In this document: positions 50,279 through 60,228 of the stretch, piece by piece | How the letters are laid out: each line of letters opens with the position of its first letter | How positions within the stretch are numbered: the first letter of the stretch is position 1 | NCBI GenBank assembly: GCA_047975545.1 | Contig: JBKEDS010000014.1 | Coordinates: 1 to 64,000, forward strand | Origin: JBKEDS01 sp047975545 | Lineage (GTDB): Bacteria > Bacteroidota > Bacteroidia > Flavobacteriales > Flavobacteriaceae | Direction of reading: 5' to 3' | DNA: 64,000 nucleotides | Made by a program: the position numbers and the translations under genes | The notes under the pieces: model-generated | What the model was told of the DNA's origin: nothing | What the model saw: the letters and a program-made list of their open reading frames with translations, nothing else | The model's database searches: none

Positions 50279-52186
50279 ATGAAACGCTTTACTCTTTTTA
50301 TTACACTAATGGGACTTTCAATAACAACATTTGCTCAAAACACGATGACCCCCGAATTACTGTGGAAACTAAAACGACTTTCGCCCGTTGGGATTTCGGA
50401 TGATGGTAAAAACATCATTTTCAGTCTTACCGAATACGAAGCGGAAGCCGACAAAAAAACAAAGCAACATTACACCATTCCTATAAACGGCGGCGAACCT
50501 GTTTTAATCGAGGATTATGCCCCCATAATTACCGACAAAGCCATTTCACCCGACAAATCGAAAAAAATAGACATAAAAAAGGTGAAGTTAGAACCCGTTT
50601 TGGGCAAGGATTTGTACCCCAACCTACAAGAATCGAACGTTTATGTTTTTAACGATTTGGATTACCGCCATTGGGACACTTGGCACGACGGCACTTTTAA
50701 CCATTTAATATTAAAAGAAAACATTGAAGGGGAACAAGAGGGCATTGATATTATGAAAGACGAACCCTATTACTGCCCCCAAATGCCCTTCGGCGGCGAC
50801 GAGGATTTTTCGTGGAATACCGATGGCACAAAAATAGTGTACGTTTCGAAAAAAGTAAAGGGCAAAGCCTACGCCACCAGTACCAATACCGATATTTACG
50901 AATACGACCTTAAAAACGGAACGACCAAAAACCTTACCGAGGGTATGATGGGCTACGATACCAACCCCGCTTTTTCCAAAGATGGCGCCTTGGCCTTTAC
51001 CAGTATGGCGCGCGATGGCTACGAAGCCGATAAAAACGATATTGTCGTGCTTTATAATGGCCTAAAACGCAACCTAACCAAACATTGGGATGGCACGGTT
51101 AACAGCTTTAAATGGGATACTTCGGGGCAAACCATTTATTTTAATGCGCCCGTTGGCGGAACGGTGCAGTTATTTTCGGTGGATTATTCGCCAAAAAACC
51201 GAAAACTCCCCACCGTAAAACAAATTACCAATGGCGTTTTCGACGTAAACGGATTGGTAGGGCAAGTTGGCAACACCTTTATTGTTACCCGAACCGATAT
51301 GAACCATGCCGCCGACCTTTATACCGTAGATTTGCAAACGGGCAACATGGCGCAACTTACCAACGTTAACAAACCTATTTACGACACCATAGCACTTAGT
51401 AAAATTGAAAAACGCATTGTTAAAACCACCGATAACAAGGATATGGTAGCTTGGGTAATTTACCCGCCCAATTTCGACCCCAATAAAAAATATCCCACCC
51501 TGCTTTATTGCCAAGGCGGCCCGCAATCGGCGTTGTCGCAGTTTTATTCGTTCCGATGGAATTTTCAGCTTATGGCCGCCCACGGCTATATTGTTATTGC
51601 ACCCAACCGCAGGGGCATGCCCGGCCACGGCACCGCTTGGAACGAAGCTATTAGTAAGGATTGGGGCGGGCAAGTTATGCAGGATTATTTAAGTGCCATA
51701 GACCATATTGCCCAAGAACCCTATGTGGACACCAACCGCTTGGGTGCCGTTGGCGCCAGCTACGGCGGTTATTCGGTGTTTTATCTGGCGGGCATACACA
51801 ACAAACGCTTTAAAACCTTTATTGCCCACGATGGGGTGTTCAACCTAAAATCGATGTACGGCACAACCGAGGAACTATGGTTTACCAATTGGGATGCCGG
51901 TGGTGCGTATTGGGAAACCCAAAACCCCGCAGCCATAAAAACCTATACCGCGTTCGACCCCAGTAATATGGTTTCCAATTGGGACACGCCTATTTTAATT
52001 ATCCAAGGCGGCAAGGATTACCGTGTGCCTATCGGCCAAAGCTTGGAGGCGTTCCAAGCGGCGCAACTGCACGGCTTAAAAAGCAGATTGCTCTATTTTC
52101 CCGATGAAAACCACTGGGTATTAAACCCGCAAAACTCCATTATTTGGCATACCGAATTTTATAAGTGGTTGGGGGAAACATTATAA
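50279..52186 (+). CDS. Secreted S9 (prolyl oligopeptidase) family peptidase
   Basis: The 635-residue protein has a signal peptide (TTFAQN), an N-terminal beta-propeller (about 25-370) and a C-terminal alpha/beta hydrolase. The catalytic triad is visible: Ser494 in GASYGGYS, Asp580 in IIQGGKDYRVP and His612 in DENHWV. The FRWNFQLMAAHGYIVIAPNRRG segment is typical of S9C/S9B peptidases (acylaminoacyl-peptidase or DPP-like). It would trim peptides in the periplasm. The gene has its own promoter and is followed by a SUFU-like gene 37 bp downstream. Confidence 0.92.
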   Translation: MKRFTLFITLMGLSITTFAQNTMTPELLWKLKRLSPVGISDDGKNIIFSLTEYEAEADKKTKQHYTIPINGGEPVLIEDYAPIITDKAISPDKSKKIDIKKVKLEPVLGKDLYPNLQESNVYVFNDLDYRHWDTWHDGTFNHLILKENIEGEQEGIDIMKDEPYYCPQMPFGGDEDFSWNTDGTKIVYVSKKVKGKAYATSTNTDIYEYDLKNGTTKNLTEGMMGYDTNPAFSKDGALAFTSMARDGYEADKNDIVVLYNGLKRNLTKHWDGTVNSFKWDTSGQTIYFNAPVGGTVQLFSVDYSPKNRKLPTVKQITNGVFDVNGLVGQVGNTFIVTRTDMNHAADLYTVDLQTGNMAQLTNVNKPIYDTIALSKIEKRIVKTTDNKDMVAWVIYPPNFDPNKKYPTLLYCQGGPQSALSQFYSFRWNFQLMAAHGYIVIAPNRRGMPGHGTAWNEAISKDWGGQVMQDYLSAIDHIAQEPYVDTNRLGAVGASYGGYSVFYLAGIHNKRFKTFIAHDGVFNLKSMYGTTEELWFTNWDAGGAYWETQNPAAIKTYTAFDPSNMVSNWDTPILIIQGGKDYRVPIGQSLEAFQAAQLHGLKSRLLYFPDENHWVLNPQNSIIWHTEFYKWLGETL

Positions 52187-52223
52187 GGTTAAATTTGAAG
52201 AATAACAACAATAAATTAAAACT

Positions 52224-52886
52224 ATGAATTTTTTGAAAAATTTATTTGGCAAAAAAGAAGAACCAATTAAAGACGATTTCACAGAAGAAGAACACGAAAA
52301 AGATTACGAACTAAAATCCGAAGGATTAGAAAACGTTCTTGGTAAAATGCACAATCTCGTAGGACACGCCATAATACCGTTTTCAATTGGCGGGGCTGTT
52401 GACATGTACTACTTTCCCAACCATATTAAAGGCACCGGGTTTGCTACAATGGAATTATTAGACCCTAACGGAAATGGCCCTAAAAAAAACCGATTAGGCA
52501 CCTACGAATTGGTTGCTTTTACAAAATACGATTACGATAGGGGCGAGGAAAAACAAACGCCTTTTAATGTAATAGAAAGAAAAGCCTGCGGGTTTTTAAC
52601 CGCTATTGGCATGTATTCCTTTCAAGCTGTACTCAACCCAAAAGAAACCATTGAAGTTCCCAATGGAGAAGGCGAAGAAAATACATGCTTGATTTTTGAT
52701 TTATACGAACCCAACGGAAAAAAATTCAAAATTGGAAACAGGGAACACCACCTGCTACTTTGTTTACAAGTTTTTAGAAGCGAGATGGACTACGCAAGAC
52801 AAAACGGCAGCGACAAACTATTCAAGCTGCTAAAAGAAAAAGGCATTTATCCGTACAGCGATTTAGATAGAGAGCCTGTTGCTTAA
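52224..52886 (+). CDS. SUFU-like (Suppressor of fused) domain protein
   Basis: The 220-residue soluble protein lacks a signal peptide. After an acidic, charged N-terminus (KEEPIKDDFTEEEHEKDYEL) it shows the SUFU-like pattern VDMYYFPNHIKGTGFATMELLD, LGTYELVAFTKYDYD, ACGFLTAIGMYSFQAVLNPKETIEVP, and LLLCLQVFRSEMDYAR. It ends GIYPYSDLDREPV. SUFU-like domains in bacteria are known chiefly as immunity proteins of polymorphic toxin systems. No toxin gene is present here, so this could be an orphan immunity gene or serve an unrelated role. The gene follows the S9 peptidase closely. Family call is moderately sure. Confidence 0.6.
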   Translation: MNFLKNLFGKKEEPIKDDFTEEEHEKDYELKSEGLENVLGKMHNLVGHAIIPFSIGGAVDMYYFPNHIKGTGFATMELLDPNGNGPKKNRLGTYELVAFTKYDYDRGEEKQTPFNVIERKACGFLTAIGMYSFQAVLNPKETIEVPNGEGEENTCLIFDLYEPNGKKFKIGNREHHLLLCLQVFRSEMDYARQNGSDKLFKLLKEKGIYPYSDLDREPVA

Positions 52887-52901
52887 TTAATTGATATGCC
52901 A

Positions 52902-53489
52902 TTATTCCTTTAAAGCCTGCTCAACCAACGCCAAACCCATTTTTGAAAACTTGGTTTTCAGGGCTTTGGCATGGCCCTCATCCGACATTTTTACCCATGT
53001 TTTTTTAAGAATATCCACCACTTTTTCCTCGTGGTGCTTTTCGGCAAACTCTTCAAAATAATATTCTAAAAACACCAAGCAAACAACATCCTCAAGCGTT
53101 TGGCTGTCCGTGTTCTTTTTTATTAGCTTTTTGGTAATCAGCAGTGTTACCTCATCAATAAAAGCATTATCGTAGCCTACTGTTTTTAAAATTTCGGCCG
53201 TTATTTGGGCGTGCATTTTTTTAAGGTCTTCCCGCCATTTTAAATAGCCTATCCTATCCATGGGGTACGTATCCCGGGCAATTTCCCAACGGCAAATATG
53301 CTGCGCCCGGGAAGCTATTTGTAAGGCCTCGGTAGCATTGGGCTTAAACTGTAAAAGTTTACGGGTCATGCGCTGCGAGTACAATAGCTCTTTTGGGAAT
53401 TTAACGCCATTTACACTGTAAACATTGGGGTCTTCGGTATTTTTCTTATCAATTAAGGCTAATGCTGTTTCAAATTTTGTAGGCTTCAT
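52902..53489 (-). CDS. DUF4202 protein
   Basis: The 195-residue helical protein has ASRAQHICRWEIARDTYPMD, GYLKWREDLKKMHAQITAEI and a late LEYYFEEFAEKHHEEK. This is the pattern of DUF4202, an HD-like helical family. Conserved His residues (QHICRW, KMHA, KHHEE) could bind metal. Biochemical function is unknown. It lies 23 bp after the adenine deaminase gene and probably ends the pabB-tilS-ade-DUF4202 run. Confidence 0.8.
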   Translation of the reverse strand: MKPTKFETALALIDKKNTEDPNVYSVNGVKFPKELLYSQRMTRKLLQFKPNATEALQIASRAQHICRWEIARDTYPMDRIGYLKWREDLKKMHAQITAEILKTVGYDNAFIDEVTLLITKKLIKKNTDSQTLEDVVCLVFLEYYFEEFAEKHHEEKVVDILKKTWVKMSDEGHAKALKTKFSKMGLALVEQALKE

Positions 53490-53512
53490 ATTTTATTTTT
53501 ATTGAGTTCATT

Positions 53513-55132
53513 TTAAACTTCCAAATCAACAAATTTAAACGCTTTTGCGTCGAACAACCCTTTATCGCTCAATTTTAACGAGGGGATAACGAGCAGGGCC
53601 ATAAACGAAAGCGTCATGTACGGTGCCTTTAACATGCTGCCCATTTGTTTGGCCATGGCATCGAGCTTGGCGTATTGGCTTCCTACCGTTACACCGTCCT
53701 TATCGCTCATAATACCCGCTACGGGCAAGGGCAAAACACGGGTTTGGGTGTTGGAAACGGCACAAATGCCGCCTTTGTTTTCTATTAGCAAATTTACGGC
53801 CTTGCAAATAGCCTCGTCGGCAACACCCACGGCGATAATATTATGCGAATCGTGCGCCACAGACGAGGCGATTGCGCCTTCTTTTAGGTTGAAATTTTTA
53901 ATAAATGCCACAGCGGGTTTTTCGTTTTTATAGCGGTTTACTACGGCTATTTTTAAAATATCGGCACCGGTATTCGATACTAAATTCCCGTTCTTTATTA
54001 AAGCATCCCCAATTATTTTATTGGTTACCAATTGCCCGTTTAAGGCTTCGATAACCCGTATTTTTTTTGCAGAAGATGGCACCCTAAAATCGGAAATATT
54101 TTTTGTGCTGAAATTAAAATTGTTCAACTTTTTAAAGGCAACGGGATTTATCAAACAAGTGTCGTTATTATAAACCAATTGCCCGTTTATATAGGTTTGA
54201 AGTGTTTTAAAATGTGTTAAATCTTCAACAATTATACAATCGGCGGTATTGCCCACTTGTAACAAACCCACATCTAAACCATAGTGTTTAACAGGGTTTA
54301 CGCATGCCATTTGCAACACCTTGAACACATTAATGCCCTTGGCAACAGCCCTGGCGCAAAGCTCGTTAATGTGGCCGAGCAGTAGGTCGTCGGGGTGCTT
54401 GTCGTCGCTACAAAACATCATGTTTTTATAGTGTTTTGTAGCTAAACCGATTAATGCTTCAAAATTTTTGGCGGCACTGCCTTCCCTAATTAAAACTTTC
54501 ATTCCTTTTTGAAGTTTTTCCAAAGCCTCATCGTGGGTAAAACATTCATGGTCGGTGCTTATGCCCGCATTAATATAGGTTGAAAGGGCTTCGCCCCGCA
54601 AGGCAGGCGCATGGCCGTCTACGGGCTTATTGAAGTGTTTGGCCCATGCTATTTTTTGCAGTACTTCGGTGTTTTGATGGATAACGCCGGGGTAGTTCAT
54701 CATTTCGGCCAAGTATTTTATTTCGGGATTTTCCAAAAGTGTTTTAATAGCCTCGGAACCGATAACAGCCCCTGCCGATTCGAAGTTTGTTGCCGGTACG
54801 CACGATGGCGCCCCGAAATTAAACTTAAACGGAACTTGCTTGCCGTTTTCAACCATAAAATTAACACCTTTAACCCCAAGGACATTGGCTATTTCGTGCG
54901 GGTCGGAAACGGTTGCTACCGTACCGTGCGCAACCGCCAAACGGGCAAATTCGCTTGGTACCAGCATGGCGCTTTCTATGTGGATGTGGGCATCGATAAA
55001 ACCGGGCAAAATATAATGGTTAACATTGTGATTGGCTTGGGTTATTGAAATAATCTTGCCGTTTTCAATAGTTATTTCACCTTTGAAAATACGTTGGTTG
55101 GGTATGTTGACTATTTGGCCTTGGAGTATCAT
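53513..55132 (-). CDS. ade: Adenine deaminase
   Basis: Adenine deaminase converts adenine to hypoxanthine and ammonia in purine salvage. The 539-residue amidohydrolase begins with a small beta-domain and then the metal-binding LPGFIDAHIHIESAML (~48-63). HGTVATVSDPHEIANVLG follows, then the catalytic-centre segments VDGHAPAL, STDHECFTHDEAL and FCSDDKHPDDLL. The C-terminal NTQTRVLPLPVAGIMSD segment is typical of bacterial Ade. The ATG overlaps the tilS stop by 4 bp (ATGA), so translation is coupled. Confidence 0.95.
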   Translation of the reverse strand: MILQGQIVNIPNQRIFKGEITIENGKIISITQANHNVNHYILPGFIDAHIHIESAMLVPSEFARLAVAHGTVATVSDPHEIANVLGVKGVNFMVENGKQVPFKFNFGAPSCVPATNFESAGAVIGSEAIKTLLENPEIKYLAEMMNYPGVIHQNTEVLQKIAWAKHFNKPVDGHAPALRGEALSTYINAGISTDHECFTHDEALEKLQKGMKVLIREGSAAKNFEALIGLATKHYKNMMFCSDDKHPDDLLLGHINELCARAVAKGINVFKVLQMACVNPVKHYGLDVGLLQVGNTADCIIVEDLTHFKTLQTYINGQLVYNNDTCLINPVAFKKLNNFNFSTKNISDFRVPSSAKKIRVIEALNGQLVTNKIIGDALIKNGNLVSNTGADILKIAVVNRYKNEKPAVAFIKNFNLKEGAIASSVAHDSHNIIAVGVADEAICKAVNLLIENKGGICAVSNTQTRVLPLPVAGIMSDKDGVTVGSQYAKLDAMAKQMGSMLKAPYMTLSFMALLVIPSLKLSDKGLFDAKAFKFVDLEV

Positions 55133-56442
55133 GGCTTTAGTTCTATTTTTAAAACCTTGGTGGTGTTTTCGGTAACTTTAAATCGGTTATCGGCCCGCTT
55201 GCCCACTACCCAAACAATGTTGTTATTGGAGCATAACAACCAGGCGCTTTCCTTGTCCGGCAACGCTAATTTTTCGTCCTTAAAATACTTGCTTAGTTTT
55301 TTCTTTTTTCCGTTCATTCCTATGGGATAAAACACATCGCCTTCTTCCCGTTTTCGCAATATTAAGGGGTATTGCAATAGGTTTTTATCTACATAAATAG
55401 TATTGTTATCTTGTTTTATTTCTTCAGCTTCACTAAAAAACAAAGTACCCGAAGGGGTTTTTACTTGCTTATCGGTTTTAAAAATTTTTATGTTTTCGGG
55501 GGCGCTAAAACCCAATTCGGTTAATAGTAAAACATCCCTGTCCTTTATTAACCTATGCGAATTGGAAAACACTTGTTTTCCTGATTGGGCATTTAATAAA
55601 TTTGTTATATCGTGCCATTGCGTAAAGCCGTAATCCTTAAACACTTCGTACAAATAAGCCTGCGGGCGATTGGTGTTTTTAAAAGCCGAAATGTTATAGG
55701 TAATGGTTGTTTCGGAAATATGGGCAATGGCTTGGTTTAAAAATTCGTCCACACTTTCGTTCACCATAAAACTGCTATCGCTTAAATGGTTTATGGTGCT
55801 GCTAAAACTTTGTAGCAAAGCGGGATTAATTTCTTTTAAAACAGGAACAACCTCGTGGCGTAGTTTGTTGCGCAAATATTTGGTTGCGCTATTGGTTTTA
55901 TCCTCTGCCCACTTTAAATTGTTTTGCTGTGCGTATTGTTCGATATCGGCCCTGGAAAACGGTAGCAGGGGGCGCACAAAATCGCCATTAATTTCGGGAA
56001 TACCCGTTAGGCCTTCAAGCCCCGTACCGCGGGTAAAATTAATAAGGAAGGTTTCCAAATTATCGTCGGCATGGTGGGCGGTTAAAACACAATTAAACCG
56101 TAATTGTTGCGCCAGTTCCCGAAACCAATTGTAACGCAGTTCGCGCGCTGCCATTTGTATGGAACGCTTATTTTTTTCGGCATAAGTTTGAGTATCGAAA
56201 TGCTGGACAAAAACCTCTAAATTTAAGTTTTTAGCCAATTGCGCCACAAAGGATTCATCGGCATCGCTATCGGCGCCACGCAGGTTAAAATTGCAATGCG
56301 CCAAAGCTATATTTAGCCCCAGCCTGTGGCATAAATGGGTTAAAACCACGCTATCTATCCCGCCGGAAACAGCGATAATGTTTCTGCTTTCGTTTAAAAA
56401 AGATAAGTGGGCGTTTATGTGGTGCCTAAATTGTTCGAACAT
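55129..56442 (-). CDS. tilS: tRNA(Ile)-lysidine synthase
   Basis: TilS adds lysine to C34 of tRNA-Ile(CAU), turning it into an AUA reader, an essential step. The 437-residue protein has the N-type PP-loop AVSGGIDSVVLTHL (~23-36), ALAHCNFNLRGADSDADESFV, ARELRYNWF and VLTAHHADDNLETFLINFTRGTGLEGL. The C-terminal substrate domain follows (~360-437, REEGDVFYPIGMNGKKKKLSKYF). It overlaps the ade gene by 4 bp. A TATATTTG box ends only 4 bp before its ATG, so the gene may also be read from an internal promoter as a nearly leaderless mRNA. Confidence 0.95.
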   Translation of the reverse strand: MFEQFRHHINAHLSFLNESRNIIAVSGGIDSVVLTHLCHRLGLNIALAHCNFNLRGADSDADESFVAQLAKNLNLEVFVQHFDTQTYAEKNKRSIQMAARELRYNWFRELAQQLRFNCVLTAHHADDNLETFLINFTRGTGLEGLTGIPEINGDFVRPLLPFSRADIEQYAQQNNLKWAEDKTNSATKYLRNKLRHEVVPVLKEINPALLQSFSSTINHLSDSSFMVNESVDEFLNQAIAHISETTITYNISAFKNTNRPQAYLYEVFKDYGFTQWHDITNLLNAQSGKQVFSNSHRLIKDRDVLLLTELGFSAPENIKIFKTDKQVKTPSGTLFFSEAEEIKQDNNTIYVDKNLLQYPLILRKREEGDVFYPIGMNGKKKKLSKYFKDEKLALPDKESAWLLCSNNNIVWVVGKRADNRFKVTENTTKVLKIELKP

Positions 56443-56446
56443 AGTT

Positions 56447-56454
56447 CAAATATA
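56447..56454 (-). promoter_or_regulatory. -7 box directly before tilS (candidate leaderless start)
   Basis: On the minus strand TATATTTG (full TAnnTTTG match) ends four bases before the tilS ATG. If used, transcription would begin at about the A of the ATG. No clear -33 TTTG at ideal spacing was found. Confidence 0.4.
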
Positions 56455-56506
56455 CAACAATACCGATTTAAACGCTACAACCAAGGCGAAAACATGTACT
56501 ACTTAG

Positions 56507-57799
56507 TTAACGCTCCAAAACCTGGCGCAATGCTTTGGCTTTTAGCACGCACTCCTCGTACTCGCCAACGGGGTTGCTTTGCGCCGTAATGGCACCACCT
56601 ACCGAATACGACACGTACTGCTTGGTTTTGTTGTACAAAATACTGCGGATAACCACATTAAAATCGAAATTTCCGCATGGCTCAAAATAGCCAACAGCCC
56701 CAGAGTACAGGCCTCGTTTGGTTTCTTCCAAATCTTCAATAATTTTCATGGCCGATATTTTGGGCGCCCCGGTCATGCTGCCCATGGGAAACGTGGTTTT
56801 TATTACGTCTACCGGGTGGGTTTCGGGGCGTATTTGCGCCGTAACGGTGGAAATCATTTGATGTACCTGGTCGAAGGTATAAACCTTGCACAATTCTTCA
56901 ACATTTACGCTACCTTTTATAGCGGTTTTCGATAGGTCGTTGCGCACCAAATCGACAATCATAATGTTTTCGCTGCGTTCTTTTGGGCTAAGTTCTAATT
57001 CTTTTTTCAGCTTTTCGTCTTCACCCGTATTATCAGCCCGTTTTGCCGTGCCCTTAATGGGCTGCGAAATAATCGTGTTGCCCTCTTTTTTTAAATAGCG
57101 TTCGGGCGATGCCGAAAGCAGGTAATTATTGCCGTGCTTTAAAAATGCGGCAAATGGTGTATTCGAAATTTTATTAAGCCTACCGTAAATATTTAACGGT
57201 TCTATTTTTGTGTTTTCGGCATAAAACTCTTGGCAAAAATTGGTTTCGTAAATATCGCCCCGATGGATATGCCATAATATTTTTTCTATTTTTTTAAAAT
57301 ATTCGTCCTTGCTAATGCGCAGTCTTATTTTTACGGGCGTTTTTGTGGGCTCCTCTTTATTTAAAACCATGTTTTTAATGGTTTTTAAATCGTTTTCCAT
57401 TTCATCGTCAACCATCATTAAATATTTCAATTCAATGGTATTGCCCTTAAATAAAAACAGCTTTTTAGGTTGAAAAAAATAGAGGTCGGCAAAGTCCAGC
57501 CCATCATAATTTTTGGAAGTTAGTGCTTCTACATCATTTTTTAAATCGTAGGTTAGGTAGCCAAAAATCCAATCGTTGGCAAGGGTTTGGTATTCCTTTA
57601 AATTATCGAAAGCACTGTGGTAATCGGTTTTAATACTTGTAAAGGCATCGACCGCCAAAACGGCATCGTAACTGGCATAGCGTTGGCCGTTGTGGTTGGA
57701 GTCCAGCCAAACCACATCGTTAAACTGTTGGGCCCAAGCCAAGGCTTTTGCCTTAAACTGCTTAATATTGTTTGTGTTATGTATTTGTGTTGCCCTCAA
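56507..57799 (-). CDS. pabB: Aminodeoxychorismate synthase component I
   Basis: PabB forms 4-amino-4-deoxychorismate from chorismate for folate synthesis. The 430-residue protein has the chorismate-binding core: IHRGDIYETNFCQEF, LSASPERYLKKEGNTIISQPIKGTAKR, ENIMIVDLVRNDLSK, DQVHQMISTVTAQ and FPMGSMTGAPKISAMK. The PIKGT motif with Lys is diagnostic of PabB against the PIAGT of anthranilate synthase TrpE. The start is TTG at 57799; no ATG lies earlier in frame. No fused amidotransferase domain is present. The stop is 65 bp before tilS. Regulation is not apparent. Confidence 0.9.
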   Translation of the reverse strand: MRATQIHNTNNIKQFKAKALAWAQQFNDVVWLDSNHNGQRYASYDAVLAVDAFTSIKTDYHSAFDNLKEYQTLANDWIFGYLTYDLKNDVEALTSKNYDGLDFADLYFFQPKKLFLFKGNTIELKYLMMVDDEMENDLKTIKNMVLNKEEPTKTPVKIRLRISKDEYFKKIEKILWHIHRGDIYETNFCQEFYAENTKIEPLNIYGRLNKISNTPFAAFLKHGNNYLLSASPERYLKKEGNTIISQPIKGTAKRADNTGEDEKLKKELELSPKERSENIMIVDLVRNDLSKTAIKGSVNVEELCKVYTFDQVHQMISTVTAQIRPETHPVDVIKTTFPMGSMTGAPKISAMKIIEDLEETKRGLYSGAVGYFEPCGNFDFNVVIRSILYNKTKQYVSYSVGGAITAQSNPVGEYEECVLKAKALRQVLER

Positions 57800-57882
57800 C
57801 TTAAATATTTAGGGGACTAAGTTAATGAGTTTCGACAAAAACCCGGCAAGTTTCCGTATCTTTAAAACAAATTTTCAAACCC

Positions 57883-58773
57883 ATGTTTACCTTAGAAAAT
57901 GATGTAATAAAAATAGCCGTCCTAAAAACGGGCGCCGAACTTTGCCAAATTACTTCAAAAAAGTACGACACCCCGTTTATGTGGCATGCCAGTCCCGAAA
58001 TATGGGGAAGCTACGCCCCTAACCTGTTCCCTATTATCGGGGCATTAAAAAACAACAGCTACAACTTTAACGGTGCAACCTACAACATGCCAAAACACGG
58101 TATTGTGCGCAACAACCCCAATATAGAACTGCATACGCAGGAAGCACACAGCATAACGCTAAAATTGGTTTATAACCAGTCGAGCTTAGAGGTGTACCCG
58201 TTTAAATTCGAGTTTTACATTACCTTTGTTATTAAAGATAACCGTATTAGGGTCGAGCATACCGTTTTGAACAAAGGCGAAACGCCCATGTATTTTTCGC
58301 TCGGCGGCCATCCGGCCTTTAAATGCCCTGTTTTTGAAGGTGAAGAATATAACGATTATTACTTGGGTTTTGAATACGACGAAACCAGTAAAACCCACCT
58401 TATCGATATGGAAAGTGGACTGATTTCCAACCAAACAAAACCCATTTTAAACCAACAGAATACCCTGCCCCTAACCCACGATTTGTTTAATAGCGATGCC
58501 CTAATTTTTAAAGATTTAAAGTCGAAAAAAGTAAGCCTTAACAGCAAAACCCATGGCAAAATACTAACCGTTAACTACGCCGATTTTAACTATTTGGGCA
58601 TTTGGGCCAAACCAAATGGCAATTTTCTGTGCATAGAACCGTGGTTGGGCATAGCCGATAGTGTAGATACCAATCAAGATTTTAAAACCAAGGAAGGCAT
58701 TATGCAGCTTATGCCCAAAACCAGTTTTAAAGCCACTTATAGTATAGAAATAGACCAAAGGCATTTAATTTAA
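57883..58773 (+). CDS. Aldose 1-epimerase family protein
   Basis: The 296-residue protein is a cytosolic galactose mutarotase-like enzyme. Visible features are the SPEIWGSYAPNLFPIIGALKNN segment, MPKHGIVRNN, and SLGGHPAFKCPVFEGE with the conserved His-Pro-Ala-Phe. LGIWAKPNGNFLCIEPWLGIAD follows near the C-terminus and carries the catalytic-type Glu. This subfamily (YeaD/aldose-1-epimerase-like) may act on hexose-6-phosphates or galactose. It is divergent from pabB with an 83-bp shared intergenic region. Confidence 0.88.
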   Translation: MFTLENDVIKIAVLKTGAELCQITSKKYDTPFMWHASPEIWGSYAPNLFPIIGALKNNSYNFNGATYNMPKHGIVRNNPNIELHTQEAHSITLKLVYNQSSLEVYPFKFEFYITFVIKDNRIRVEHTVLNKGETPMYFSLGGHPAFKCPVFEGEEYNDYYLGFEYDETSKTHLIDMESGLISNQTKPILNQQNTLPLTHDLFNSDALIFKDLKSKKVSLNSKTHGKILTVNYADFNYLGIWAKPNGNFLCIEPWLGIADSVDTNQDFKTKEGIMQLMPKTSFKATYSIEIDQRHLI

Positions 58774-58874
58774 CCCTTTTGGGTTGAAGCAAAAGACAAC
58801 AATTTTTCAGCCAATTGAAAAAGTTTAAACGAGTTTGCAATATTAATGTAACTTTACCCCAAAAACACACGGTT

Positions 58875-60227
58875 TTGACCTTTAAAGACTTAAATTTAAA
58901 TACCCCGCTATATAATGCTTTAGCCGATCTGGGCTTTACAACACCAACCCCGATACAAGCCGAAGCGTTTAATATTGTTGGTTCCGGACGGGACGTTGTG
59001 GGCATTGCACAAACCGGAACGGGAAAAACATACGCTTATATGTTGCCCATTTTGGCACAATTAAAGTTTTCGAAACAAGATAATCCCAGAGTGTTAATTT
59101 TAGTACCTACACGCGAGTTGGTTGTACAAGTGGTAGATGAAATTGAAAAACTAACCCCTTACATAAACACGCGTGTATTGGGCGTATACGGCGGCACCAA
59201 CATAAACACCCAAAAAATGGCCGTAGCACAAGGCTTGGACATACTGGTTGCCACGCCCGGCCGCCTGTACGATTTGGCCGTAAGCCGTGCCCTGCAACTA
59301 AAAAGCATACATAAATTGGTGATAGACGAAGTTGATGTTATGCTCGATTTGGGCTTTAGGCACCAACTCATTAATATTTTCGACATCCTGCCCGAAAAAC
59401 GCCAAAATATTATGTTTTCGGCCACAATGACCGAGGATGTCGATGCCTTGTTAAACGATTTTTTTAAAAACCCCGAACGTATTTCCATAGCCGTTTCGGG
59501 TACGCCGTTGGAAAACATAATCCAAACCCGATACGAAACCCCCAATTTTTACACCAAGGCAAACCTACTGGTACACCTTCTGCAAAACACAGAAACCTTT
59601 AACAAGGTTATTGTTTTTGTGGGCAATAAGCGCATGGCCGACAGATTGTTTGAAACCTTGGACAAATATTTTAAGGACGAATTGTGCCTAATACACTCCA
59701 ACAAAACCCAAAATTACCGTTTGCGCAGTATCGAGCAGTTTAAAAACGGTATTAACCGCATTTTGGTTGCCACCGATATCATGGCGCGCGGTTTGGATAT
59801 TGAAAACGTAAGCCACGTTATTAATTTCGATACACCCGAGTACCCCGAAAACTATATGCACCGCATTGGCCGAACGGGACGTGCCGAACGCAAGGGCGAA
59901 ACCATTTTGTTTTCCACCCCAAAAGAAACCGAAGCCCTAAGCCGTATTGAACGCCTAATGAACATGGCTATTTCTCTATTAGATTTTCCCGAAGAAGTTG
60001 AAATTTCAACACAACTTATTGAAGAAGAACGCCCACAAATAAAAGAACGCAACAACCCGACCAAACGCAGCGATGAAGATGTTCCCGGTCCGGCTTTTCA
60101 TGAAAAAAAGGAAAAAAACAAAAAAGAAAACCTGGGCGGCTCCTACCGAAGGGAAATTGCAAAAAAATATAAAAAACCAAAAACCCGGGGCGATAAAAAT
60201 GCCAACAAACGGGGTAAACGGAAATAA
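58875..60227 (+). CDS. DEAD-box RNA helicase (DEVD variant)
   Basis: From the TTG at 58875 (MTFKDLNLNTPLYNALADLG) the protein has 450 residues. A TTG twenty codons upstream lies before a TAACTTTA -7-like box (58849-58856), so the later start is preferred. All helicase motifs are present in order: TPTPIQ (Q), AQTGTGKT (I), PTRELV (Ia), TPGRL (Ib), DEVD (II, in place of DEAD), SAT (III), ATDIMARGLDI (V), HRIGRTGR (VI). DEVD is common among Bacteroidota members. The C-terminal tail is rich in Lys and Arg. It unwinds RNA, perhaps in ribosome assembly or cold adaptation. Confidence 0.93.
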   Translation: MTFKDLNLNTPLYNALADLGFTTPTPIQAEAFNIVGSGRDVVGIAQTGTGKTYAYMLPILAQLKFSKQDNPRVLILVPTRELVVQVVDEIEKLTPYINTRVLGVYGGTNINTQKMAVAQGLDILVATPGRLYDLAVSRALQLKSIHKLVIDEVDVMLDLGFRHQLINIFDILPEKRQNIMFSATMTEDVDALLNDFFKNPERISIAVSGTPLENIIQTRYETPNFYTKANLLVHLLQNTETFNKVIVFVGNKRMADRLFETLDKYFKDELCLIHSNKTQNYRLRSIEQFKNGINRILVATDIMARGLDIENVSHVINFDTPEYPENYMHRIGRTGRAERKGETILFSTPKETEALSRIERLMNMAISLLDFPEEVEISTQLIEEERPQIKERNNPTKRSDEDVPGPAFHEKKEKNKKENLGGSYRREIAKKYKKPKTRGDKNANKRGKRK

Positions 60228-60228
60228 A

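Noticed and set aside
58815..58874. Longer start for the DEAD-box helicase at TTG 58815
   Set aside because: The extra 20 residues are not family-like and a -7-like box lies inside them; MTFKDL at 58875 matches the family start.
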